Assembly: GCA_035041965.1 (NCBI GenBank) | Contig: JAPYMA010000287.1 | Coordinates: forward strand, 62,001-126,000 | DNA from: Anisakis pegreffii | Taxonomy: Eukaryota; Nematoda; Chromadorea; Rhabditida; Anisakidae | Reading direction: 5' to 3' | DNA length: 64,000 bases | Part shown: in pieces, positions 24,501 to 37,300 of the stretch | How positions within the stretch are numbered: the stretch's first letter is position 1 | How the letters are laid out: each line of letters begins with the position of its first letter | Translations under genes and position numbers: made by a program | The notes under the pieces: generated by a model | Seen by the model: only the letters and a program-made list of their open reading frames with translations | Databases searched by the model: none | Told to the model about the DNA's origin: nothing

Positions 24501-25394
24501 TCTTAATGACGATGTCTGAATCAAAATCTCATATCGAGAATTTCAAATTCGAATTGAATTATTTCACCCAATTCAATCATACAGTTGCGAACAACGTTGG
24601 AAAGTATTCAATGCAGTTGCAGACAGATTGAAAATACATAATTATAACTGAAGATCGAATGTTGATCATTGTTGTGAACAACACACAATCGACTGATTTT
24701 TTAGAGGTTAATGGTATCGAGAGGTTTGCATTTCAGGTCGGTATTTTTGGAGTGTACAATATTCCATATAAGATTAGCGCTATCGCGTGATAAGTGGAAC
24801 GATACCGATCTGGACACAGTGATCACTTTGTGGCGTCATTTAGTGCAGGGTATTTGTGATCGTATCGAGGTGAGTGCGGGCTAGTGCTGCCGTTTTAAAC
24901 TGTCGTTACTAGCTCAAATGCGAACACTTTCACTCCAAAGGATTTCATGATAATAATAGCATGCCGATGAGTGGTGCCTTACCACTGGAGACACTTAAGG
25001 GATTCGTATTTTTAAAACAGATTGTTTCGTATATCTCATCGGTCATTTACATCGCATCTTTCAGACAGGATATTATGTGGATCTTGTAAATCGTTCAAAC
25101 ACCAAAAATGGAAACTCGCCATTATTACTTAAGGAAAGAACAATCGCATTGCCTAGGCAAGCTTGCCGCGCAAACTCTCCGCTAGGATCACATCTAGCAT
25201 TGAATAGTAAGTGTATCTCATTCATGTACAAAAATCTGAAGGATATAGTTTCAGAACTGGATCAAACATTTGAGATATGCATTGATTTTAGCTGCGGTGA
25301 AATTCACTCGTCAAAGGAGTGTTTCTCTGCCGAAGTTTCTCAAAAATTGCAGCTGAATAGTCAACATTATTTGGAAGTTTCTTCAACGAACTGA
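21595..25394 (+). CDS. Nematode globin with a long C-terminal extension
   Basis: Haem-binding globin; oxygen binding, transport or sensing is possible. Secure exons are 22484-22607, 23710-23811, 24257-24375, 24737-24869 and 25065-25206, joined in phase. Exon 25255-25394 and a short first exon 21595-21614 (ATG, donor GTACGT, correct phase 2) are less sure. The model gives 259 aa. Helix A is NLVRRSW (about 21-27). CPETRQLFPF (49-58) carries the conserved CD-corner Phe. Helix E is FIFQALRFIQ, so the distal position is probably Gln76. LGRRHGKLQ holds the proximal His108. GFKACYWSVFLEC and TLWRHLVQGICDRIE are helices G and H. About 93 residues follow the globin fold, an unusual tail with no domain I recognise. 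There is no signal peptide, so it is probably intracellular. The 48-nt stretch 25207-25254 has perfect GTAAGT and TTTCAG ends but is also stop-free and a multiple of three. Confidence 0.9.
21677..21720. repeat. 18-bp tandem repeat in the first globin intron
   Basis: AATAGTCCTAAACTAGTT at 21677-21694 is repeated at 21695-21712 with one change. A diverged partial copy follows. Confidence 0.85.
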
Positions 25395-28300
25395 AGTGAG
25401 ATAGCATCATAACGTTTCAAGATGCCGTGAAACAAATGAAAACATTTTCAGCCGTACGATCGGAGCCGTCATCTGGTTGTTTTCCGTTTTCGTTTTGGTC
25501 ATTATGTCGTAGTAAAACCAGAATCGATAACGCTGCTTCGAAAAAGTGCCCGGACAAATAACATTATTTATTCGTTCGTTCGTTTGTATCACTTGAATTT
25601 CAAGTCGGAGCTTCTCAAAGTGATGGCCCAGTGTACAGTATTGTTCTCTGAGTTCTCACATGTTTGCGTCAACAACTCAAATAAGTGCGATGCCAGAGGA
25701 TCGCTAGGCATTCCCAAGAAAGTTCACTCTAGATCAGCGATAAAATAACAAAAGGATGGGAGATGCTAATGTATTTAGTGAGATGTCGGTGGAGACCGCG
25801 AGCAGATATCCGGCAGACAGCCAACATACAGAAATATATAGTCTCCATCCGGAAAATCTTATATCAGAAGAGTATTATCATCCACAAGATTCAGAGAAAT
25901 TACACAAATAGATGATGCATTGAATTGTTCCTTAAATATAGGGTTATTCATCTATTGCAACAAAACGCTCTGCTATTCCACCATCGCTCTCAAATCGGTA
26001 TGTCCGACTTTGTTGGTCAATAAAGTTGCAGTCGTTGAATTTTATGTTCTCCGTATTTTATGTACAATGCTAACGATGTGATGCTCTATTGAATTCGATG
26101 TTTTGTTGTGGGTTCGTGACCTTTTTACGTTAAATACGTGAATACTTACATGCATTATACTGACAACTATTGTATTCATATTGGTTTTATACAAGTTTTC
26201 AAGCGTAACCATACGCATACTGACCAGTTGTCTAACTATAAGGAAAATTGCAGAAGAAATGATGAACAATGTTAAATCGTAACTTCATTACATTCTGTGC
26301 AAACTGGTCGCCATCAGGAGACCGACAGAGAGAGGAATGGCCCCACTATCGTTTTTTGAGAAATTTGATTTACCTTATCCATGAAGATGTTACAGAATTT
26401 TTCTTCTTTCTCATGGCACTCAACCCAGTGATAATTTTCGAGTTTATGTTTAGATCAACTGCGGAACAGTTCAGGGAAAAAGTTACAGCAACATGGAACT
26501 CTGTCGTAAGTCTTTCCGCACGAACAGAATGTCCATCAGGATACAATCTGCGCGCAGTATTCTGGGTCGTGCGGCGATTTTCCGATTACTGTTTTCGTGC
26601 TGGCTTAATTGTGTGAGAAGTTAGAGCTGAAGAAATCGTACAGAGACTATCAACCCTAAATATGTTACAGCCAATGTAAACAATCTTCAAGCGATTATGC
26701 GCTGGTAACAAGCTAGTTTTAAATCAACTATACAAGCAGTTCGGAGCCTCTAGCTCCGAATTTCAAGAAATAGAAAACAACTTCTCGGTGATGAAAAAAT
26801 GAATATGACCGCTCATACGAGAGGAGATCACTTTTCGGAGAAGCAATATATACCGTACGTACAGGCAAACTAGATTCGATGTATCAAAACGGTAACGATG
26901 AATAACTATTAATCGAAATCATAGCTGATGTATTCATAGTTGATATTGACTAATAAAGCCCATTGTTGAGTGAAACTAATGAACGAAGAATAAAGTCAAC
27001 TTAGATTGACTGGAGTCACCTCAGATCATTTCTAGCCAGTCATGCAAAAAATATGAAGTGCTAGTTTATAGTCAAGTCAGCTCGAAGTCATGTGCAGAGC
27101 TCAATGTAGGCAATGCATCAGTCCATGTCAACTGGGAGTCCGGCCAAGATAATCATACATGAAACCTGGATTACACATCAAGTATCACCATAATGTTTTT
27201 GCTCGACTAAAATAACCTGTAAATGATGAATTATCAGGTTCTGAAATAACAAGGGTAATATCTGAATGCTCCTAAGTACGCAACTTTACGAAATTTCCAA
27301 CTAGTTGCCTCAGGAATCGTATCCCAAAAGTAACTCTCTTTGAAGATACAACTCAGCCAAATGAAAGCTCGGAAGAATGTTATGCATGAATCCACGAGGC
27401 AAGTTTGACAATTACACGTAAACTGTATCACAATTTCCTAGATCCTCGTCAGCCTAGAATTTAAGCTTTATCTCACAGTTAATAACTGCGGTTAAGCGTA
27501 CGCGTGGAAAGTAAACCCTTTCTCAAGATGCATGCTGCACGTATAATCAGGCACAGACTTGACTGATATGCAGAATGCAGTAATTTTGAGAAACTATCTT
27601 TGAGCGACACAAAGCGGCGCCTTTACGAGCACTAGACAGAATGTCTCGTAACTCCACAGTCAACTGCACGAAATTTAAGTAAATTATTGCTGATCATGGT
27701 TGAAGCCAAAGTCCTATCACTTTAGGCTATACGGGCGCTAACTAATGCCCAAACTCTGGCTGCGCACCAGTCAAGTCAACTGAACGTCAAGTCCAAATCA
27801 CGTCAAGCCTACATAACAATGTTTAGAGAAGATAAAGATTTACGAGCACAATAATATTGACAAAGAAATCAAACAGTGAATGAACAATGAAATAAAGCAT
27901 GCAAAAATGTGGTCACTAATCATGGCTCAATCTCATTCCATCATCCAAAGCTTTACAGAATAAAACTAATGATAAGCATCAAAATATGTGGCTATTCAAC
28001 CACTGCTCATTTATTGAGACCCTAGACGATTCTCAATGGAAATTTCGAAATGGTAAACAGAAAATGTTTGAAATCTTGAAACAGACCTGGCGCTTCACTG
28101 CGCCTTACGATGGATTGTCATAATTGTTTTTTTTGTCATATTATTAACCACTCGAATATGATCTCTTCAAGCACAAAACTGGCTGCGATATCGAACCTAA
28201 GAATGAGCTGCTTTTGAGAAACATCGCAAAATTTTCATAACATTGTGTATTTGCGGGCACATTGATCATAGACATACGCATTAGTTGTTCAACATGGCTC

Positions 28301-31300
28301 ATTGGATTCCTTGCATGGATTAAACTGAGGGAGGCAAAGGGAGGTAAGCACAGAATGAGATCTGGCTTAGTTTTTGTCTCGAGATAACTCAATTTGACTT
28401 TGAACTGACCTGGGTAATTCAGCTTATTCGATTTGAATAAGTTGCTGGCTGCAGTGAAATGAATTTGACCAGTTTTGAACCACGGTCAGTTTGTCCTAAT
28501 TTTGACACTGTTTTACTTGCATGATATGCTAACATTATCGTCAACGTGATTTTTCATTCCTAACATATTGATTCTGAGCTATGATGATGAGTTGGTTTGG
28601 ACGATGGTGGACTGATGAGAATATTCGGACACGTCAGGATTTTTTACTTCGATAATCACAGCTTCACATTTGATGATCGTTTATCATAATATTTGATAAG
28701 ATCTTTCTCATTCAGAGCTGCGAACTATGCAAGGTCAATTAATAAGGACCGTTCACATGGGCAGACTGATCACACAGGCACAAGAGAAAAGAGAGAGATT
28801 ATTTCAACACGGCAAAAAAGTCTCATAACAAAACGGAATAAACTCATAAAGATTGTTGGATTCGATGGGCTGAACAGTGCTTGAATGTCGTACATTCATC
28901 TGAGTGGTGCATGAGAATTTTCATCGATTCTCAACGATAAATATTGTCGTTTCGCTTTTACTACAAAAATTTCCAGATAAAATCTTTGATGTTATGGCTC
29001 GTCTGCGTTCTAAGACAATGCAATTTGCTCCATATTGATAGCGGAGGGTACATTCCGTCCAAGAACTGAAGTGTTTTTTCCAGTTTGCATCGGTGCTATT
29101 GAACTCCTGAAAGTTTGATACGTTGAAAGATCTTTTTTAAAGATAAATGGCAATAAAAATAGTCCTGTCAATCTCGTCCTATCGCTCATTCTTATCGCTG
29201 ATGGTTGCATCCAAGTGAGTAAAATATGAAGGAGACGACTGCCTTTGGATTCGACGTTTGCAGATGGAATTTCATCCTGACAAAAGGATGTCTGTTATAT
29301 TTTTCATGAGCCAATGAAAGTAATATTTCCGAATGAGTAATATTTTCGAATCAGCGTTTGATCTCGTTCAGAACATAAGAGAGGAACTCGAGTACTTGAC
29401 CACCAGCAGTATATCTGCTTTCCAGCACGCGAATCGAGCACTACTTCATATGTGATCATGTAGGATTATATAAACTGTAATGCTGAAAGTCGATACCCTG
29501 TGGTGGTGTTAACAGTGTTTTAAGTGTCTGCGTAGGGTGCACTCAAACGAAACGATTTTGCAGCGAGTACTGTTGAATGTCATCTCAAAATAGCGAAACC
29601 ACTTCAAAAAAGATCTTTCTAAATATTTATGCAAATAATAAGGAATATTGCGTAATCATCAGTCAACGAACTAAATGAATGGTTGTTATGACCATCGTAT
29701 TGTTAGGTTTTGTTTTGTGCACACAACTGAGTGTTGATCATGTGATACGACGCACTGCTGGAATGATTTGTCGCTTAATAGTGAGCTGAGCCAATCTCAA
29801 AATGATGCCTGCGCAATCTATCATGTCAAAGTGCGTCGTTCTTTTGTGATGCTGAAAAATGAAGATTTGTTCGTGTGAGTGATCTTTTCTTTTCCTATCA
29901 GTTCATTTCATTTCCTCTGGATATTTATTGGCTTACTTAAATTCAGGGTGTATTATTCGAGTACACACAAACACACAACAAAGGCCATTCATTCATTATG
30001 ACCGGCGACTCGTCGTGCTCGTGTCGTTGAAAGCATGTGAAATATCGGGCATTATTTCCACGAAGAAAGACATGAAGATAATTCTTTCGTTTTCAATGCA
30101 TTTTGACTTCATTTCATCGCACTCATTCATTCATTTTCATCACGCAAAACTCATTCCATCCGATGCACATTGCTTTTCAACACTACGCTATCGTAGTGGT
30201 TGACAGAGCATTCAGCTTGCAATTACTGAATAATGTTCGTCCGATCAAGAAACATTGATCTGCGTTTTTCACTTCAGTCTCGCAAACTTCCGTTGCTAGC
30301 GGGCACGTTGCTCACGCTCTCTTCATATGGCAACACTCAACTAATAATCAACACCACTCACATGACATTAGAAAAACACCTACACATTCACTTCATTTGA
30401 ATTAAGCTAGATTTATGCTTTATGCTCAAGTACGAGTGTATCTCTTCACTCTATAATGCATGTTTAAACGGATATAGAAGTGAATGAATGGTAAACGAAT
30501 GTCCGTCCGTCCATATCTAGGTCGTCTTCGTTGTTCGATCTGCTGCTGCTTGCTGGCTATCGGTGATGAACATATTGGGCGTGGCTCATTTACGTATCCC
30601 CATCCGTGTTCACACGTATCGCAGCAGAAGATCGGTGAAGGTAGCAGACAAACTGTGTTGAAGGCATTCACGACAATGGTTCTAGCTGGAGACTGAATGG
30701 GTCGGTGGACGGGTCCGATCTTGTTTCGTTGAGTTGCAGTGTCACTTTTGTTGCTTTTCTGATTCATTATTCCTGAACATAGTTTTCCGATCCTCTTGTT
30801 TGGTTTCTGAAAGGTGGTTTTTTGTTTTTTGCAAATGTTCAAAGTTTTGTCGGAATTGGCTAGTCTCTTCCAAGTAACAGAGCCTTGTCTTGGTAGTGGA
30901 TTGTAAGTGATATCGGTTCGGTACAAATTCGGAATCGCACGTTATCGACTCTGCATCATTTGAGCGCTTGAACGTCACTTTTGTTTCCTTGCCTAGAAAT
31001 TTCATTCCTTCATTTCTTTGAAAATTTCTCACATGAATCAGTTCATTGCTATGAATGCAAATGAATTTGAACATTTTTCGTTTTTCTGGATAGAAATGGT
31101 GAAATTTCATCATCAGCTGTCATTTACAACGAAGACGCCAAGAGAAATTGTCATTAGCGGCGCTCAGTGCTGCTGCTTCTCTATAGATTTTGAATTGTCG
31201 TAATTAACTTAATTTCAAATGTATCTACCGTATTGATCACAAGTGCATTTCTCAATAGTGAAACGCGACACCGAATGATGAATGCATGAAGTAAGGCAAC

Positions 31301-34300
31301 GAACCATCCATCCATCTATCTATGTCTCATCGAAAAAATAACATCCAATCCAGATATGACACAAGATGATGGATTAAGATATTGCGTATAAATGTGTGAT
31401 AATGTTGCATCAGTCTTCATTTGTCTACGAGCTGCACAAATTCGTGTTTATTCGCTTGCACTTTTCATTGCAAATCGTTTCTCGTTTTCACAGAACATTC
31501 CGTCGTTCTCGTTTCACTGAATACAAACACGTTCATTCGTTTATCGCCGCGTATTTATTAATAACTACCACAATACTGATTTCAGACTCATCAATATTGA
31601 AGTCCAGTTTTTTTGTATGCAAGAGCCAGCTCGTAGCATTCTTGTGATAGTATGATGTACGCATCTGTTGGCCTCTTACTCTATTTGCTCTCAACGCTAA
31701 CAAAATTCACCCACTCGAAACGATTGCCAACCTTGTATTGGAACTCGTCAAATCCATTGTAAGTTACTCTTTTAATTCAGTTTTCACTCCGCACATTCGA
31801 AGTTCTCATCACCAAAGTTTTGTTCAAATATTTCACTTGAAACTCTTCTCAAGATGTTCTCATCTCATCTCATGAATCTTATCTTCCGTTCACGCCTTTG
31901 AGCAAACGAATAAGTTTGATTGCGTTTATGACCTGATCTGGCCACGCGAACGACTCGCATGTGTTTAGCGCATATTGTGCTATCAATTAGTTGATATTGC
32001 CTGTGAACTCATTCGATTGGTTTTGATAAAGATAATAATGATGGAAATATGCTGAAGAATGTCATTAATAATATCAGTAACATGTAGTTGACTATATTAA
32101 ACGATATAGATAAGTAATGCGAGTGTGTAAATGTATAAATAAATCATTTTGAGTGCGTAATATTATTGCAACGAACGCTCATAGCAAACTTATTCGCAGC
32201 ACGTCGGCGCGGTAGATTCGTTTGATATGTGTATTCGTGTTCATTTGAAGAGATAAATGAATGTTGATCTGAAAACACATTCATTTATCTGAAAACACAT
32301 GCATAGTTGCATTCATTCATTCAAGTAACAATACTTCATCATAAATTTTCATCATATATCACATAAATCTAACGATCGGTTATCCAATAAAGCAGCAACA
32401 TCCAGCTGAATGATTTATTGCTGATATTTCGAGGAACATTCGAAGTAGTATGATTGCTAATGTTTTTTGTTAATTACGACAATTATATGGTTTCTTGCTT
32501 ACTCAACTGATCCATCCGTAATTCTTTGACTACAGGATATGTTATTTTTGGAACTGAAGAAGCATTTTTCGAGTGCTTTTCTTGTAATACTTCTCACTAG
32601 TCATCTCATTGTCATTGCCAAATGGAAACGTAATATCTCTGAAACTAATCGCACAAATGAAGAAGTTATCCATTTGTTATGTTTTGGTTCTTGGTAATAT
32701 AACATGTTTGCTTAATGTTTGCTTCTATATTCAATCACATTTTACGGCTCTTATGATCAGTCATATTTTAAGGAAAATTCATCGGATTGGTAATTTAACA
32801 GACATGTTCACTTATAAAAGTGATGAGCAATCAGCGAATTATCCATCGCAGGCAACATTTTCAAATGAATTCAGTCGTCTTTGTGATTGAGGGAATTTTC
32901 GATTGCGCGGTTCGGAAATGCATTTGAGCATTTGAAAAAATGTTTGCTTTGAATAGGGATAATGAAGATGATGAGGAAATTAATGATGATGTGAGTGTAA
33001 TGATGATGGCGATGATGATTGTTATGATAATGAAGTTGGTGGATTGAAGCGACGCGGCGAGTAAATTACTTCAATGAATAACACTTAAATTATAGATGAA
33101 TGCATGAAGATGTTTCGGTTGAATTCAAAATGAAATAAATGAGAATGAATGAATAATGCAAGCCAGATGGAAGAATGTTTTGGTTAAGTAAATTCTTCAG
33201 TAAAATGATGATGTGTGTGCACATCAACTGAATCGTTGGACGACTGATTGATTCACAGACGTATCGTATCGTATGGATGAAGAGTCAGTCGTATCGAAAG
33301 CAGAAATGAATGCATACATGAAGCACTTAAAGTAGAAGCAATGAAGTGTTCTTGTTCCGGTTCCATAGCAATGGCGTCGCATTAATGGAATTCTAAGATT
33401 GTAGTTTCGATCAAAAATAGTTTAAGTAATATGACCAGTTTGAGGATATACTCTAGATAATGAGGATCGAATGCATGTGGATGTTGTTTTCTTTGATAAG
33501 CATTCAACACTATGCCAGTTGTGTTGAAGAATCGATAGAACAACAATGTCGCATTCTTGCAGTTAATTATTATCAATGAATTCCTTAATTATCTTCGGTT
33601 AACTTTCACGCTCAGCACTTTTGTCTATCGTGTTCCATCATCGCATTTTTTCCAGTTTTGTGACTGATGTGGGCTCTGAGCTCTGACGCATTCTTTGTGG
33701 CTGTTTTGCTAACATGTGCTCATGCTGTTGCAAGTGGTTTGAGTGCAATTTTTTTGGATCAATGACGCATTTAATGAAATTTTTATTAGTGTATGCCGAT
33801 GTATTTATGCACTGGTTTATGATCGTGTAATGTTTTCTGATTAAATTTAGAATTTATCCATTGAAATCCGAAAGAAATGCGTTCAATTCGAAATGAGTTA
33901 TTTTTTCGAGAGGATTGATGTTGGAAATGTTGCAAAAGAAGTATTAGTTGAGCAAAACATTTTGCAGAGCAGTTGTCCGCAAAAGAAAACAAAGCAAACC
34001 GCGAACATAAGCGTCATAATAAGCGTTAGATTGAAGAGTGTTTTATAGGCGAGTCTATCGTTGGTTTATATCAAAGTCTTTAATCAATGCGTTCTCGTTC
34101 CTTTTGCCCACTTCATTCACCGTCAGTAATCACTATAATGTGACCATAAATTAACGACTTAAACGCTTCGAGACGCATCCGCGGAGTAGTTGTTTTTAGA
34201 TGATGCCGGTTGATATTTATATGATTAGGCCGTATGGCCAAATATTGTCATCGAGGACATCTTTGTTAGAAAGTCCGAGCAGAAACGCTGATATTATCTC

Positions 34301-37300
34301 TGATCATTCAATGCATTTCGCCATTTCGTGTCAAACACTATGGAGTAGATGAAAATTGAAGATTTTAATGTCACTGCTTGTTGCTACAAAAAGCCCTTTA
34401 TCGAAATTATAATCACTCATAAATTCACATCATATGTTCAGTGGATTTATTCGTATCTTCGAATGGTTTATGAAAAGTGTTCCATATAGTCTGCTCACAA
34501 TCAGCTAAGAATAAGCTCCAAAACAGCTAAGATTCAAAGCAGCTAAGCTTCAATCAGCTTAGAATGATCGCGAAATAAATTTTGTGGGATTAACACCAAC
34601 ACTGGAATGGGATCAGAGTGTTAAGTAAACTGTCGTCACTCGTATTTGTTTATTGAGAGATTAAAGGGGGTGACACGCAAAAATCCATTCGGAAACATAC
34701 GTTGTCGTTTTGCTTATTTTGTGTTCTGCAAAAGTAATTAGTCGAAATAGCAAGTTTTTGCACTGTTTTGCAATATGTTTAATGAAAATGCTGAGAACAT
34801 TTTCAAGAGTTCCCTCAGATGAAACGTTAATGTGTTGAATGAGTTCATCAAAAATTCAATTTCGTGATGTCGAAGCGGTTTTTATGCTGTGATTCGATCC
34901 AGAAATGAAATCTGCCCTCTTCTTGCACTCAAACCAACCTCACCTCACGCATACAATCATTGAAATGGAACTAACAACAATAATGATGCTATCGAGAGGG
35001 CCTGATAAAACTGGTTGTTCGAAGAAACGTATAGTTATCTGGACATGACATTTGTATTGATTGTCATAGTGGCTATTAAGGAAAATAGATGTTTTTTTGA
35101 CAATGATAATTTGCCTATTTTGGACCATATTCGTTCAAGCAAACCAGAAAAAAACAAAAGGACAGATTATTTTAACGCTTTCAATAGATGCTGATCACAT
35201 TTAGAAAATGTCGTAAACACAGAGGCTGAAATTATCGCTTACCTTCTAAATGTTTTCGGGTTGTGTTTTTTTTTCGTTGAGAAGAATGTTGATTGCACGC
35301 AAAATTTTTTTCGTCAGTAAACTTGATTTACTTTCACAAGTTGCTTTCGTGATCACCCGTTCGTGATGAAAACTTCAGCACTTTCATGTGAAACTATAGT
35401 TGACTAAGTTTCATTATTGTGTTATTCGAACAAATTATGAGTGTATCGATATTCGTAAGATGTTTCGGATGATAGATACGTATAGAATTGAAGTTGGCGA
35501 TGCATGAAATACGGTGGTCGGTCATATCGATACGCGAATGCGTTTGTGTATGATCGCAACCTTTGTGTTCAGTTTGGTTGTAACTTATAAGAATGATTCT
35601 TTTTCGGGTCTCTTTGCTTTAAGTGATTCTTCGATTCAATTAGTTTGCGCATCACCGACTCCAAACGATATTATCGTCAGTCATCTAAGGCCGACCGTCT
35701 TCGGAACATCGCTCTCCTTTCGGTGATCTTCATCTCGAACATTCTCATCACACAAAAAATGTCACAATCTGTTCATGTTATGCTAAAGATTTGTAATATG
35801 ATACCGAAATGTTTCATCAAGCAGCAATGATATTGTCACTCTCAGATCGAATAATGGCATTAAAAATAACCGGAAAACGTAATGTGAGTAAGTAGTTGCA
35901 TTAAGACTGTGAAACGGTCATGTCGCATAATCGTCATATAATCGCACCAACCAACAATGCATTATCTTAATTAGCATGCGACCTATCTGATTTGGTTCGA
36001 TGATGGGATTTAAATCATTATGGATTTTGTGAGACTTATATTTATCCACATATCTGCAAGACTATCCACATGGAGATCTATTAACAATCGGTCAAATGAA
36101 GATGATTTCTTTATTAATGCACTCACTCATTCATATGCAGTGTGTGTGTGTGAGAGTGACTGCTTCTGAATATTATAGTTAACAGATATGCAGTAATCTC
36201 TAGAAGATTATTAATAATATTCACATTATTATATGGGAATTAGGGAAAGTAAACGATGGATTTAGCGATAGCTGGAATTCGGTGTTGTGGAGATTTATGA
36301 ATCGATGAAATAAGTTCGTCCATTAATACACACATTCAGCCACATACCCAATTCGAATAGCATTATCCGAGTAAATGCACTGAAAGTCGTTGATATATTT
36401 AAGTGTATCACCTATTGGTTGGATTAAACGCAATGGGATATTTTATGATCATTGTTCTCTTGAACTCTTTTCCCCATTTTTCTTCCATTCTGGTAACAAA
36501 AATCCACTTAACATAATGCGATCAGCATCAATTCAACCTCGACTGAAATAAATTTCGAATTCGTTCCAGTTGAGCGGAATATTTTGAAATAAAATTTCTC
36601 TCGCTTCCAGTTTCGGCCGGAAGTTTTCATTGCCAGTTTTGGAATGTTAACAGCCACAAATGAGTTGGTTCGTTTTATTTGTCAGAATCAGTTGTCATCG
36701 TCGGGCAATAAACGCGATATGTGGTGAATGAACAACGCATGTGTATGGATCATTTGATACAGTATGGTAAACTGAAGACATTACCCGAAAATGTGTGTTG
36801 CAAAACGAAATGAATGGAGGCGGAAGGGTGATCAATTTCGAATGTGCTATAATAAAACATTTACACTGAACGGCGGATGCATATTATGGGTGTTGTTAAT
36901 TTGAATGTTAAATGTTCCCAATCGGCATGGTCGTATAAAATTTAAACGATGAATAATTCATTTATTGCTTGCCAATAATGCAAGTAACGACGCATTTATA
37001 AACGTTTCTTTCTTGGCCGCAGCACTCGACCAAGAAAGAACAACAAAACGAACAAATGCTACTGCTGCATCGTCACATACATAATGACATGTTTTTAACG
37101 GGTCTTCTTCTTTTGTTGTAACCATTGTCACATTAGCCATTATTCGTTCACCTTTTATGCCTCATTAATCTATTATTACAAACATTGGGCCTTAAGAAAA
37201 AAAATTGCTCATTATCTCAATTGCTTATTCAAACGTTTTTCTTGTCCACTAGTTGTAAGTTTGCACTTTCAGATCATAGAGAGTAATCAAGGAATGCAAT

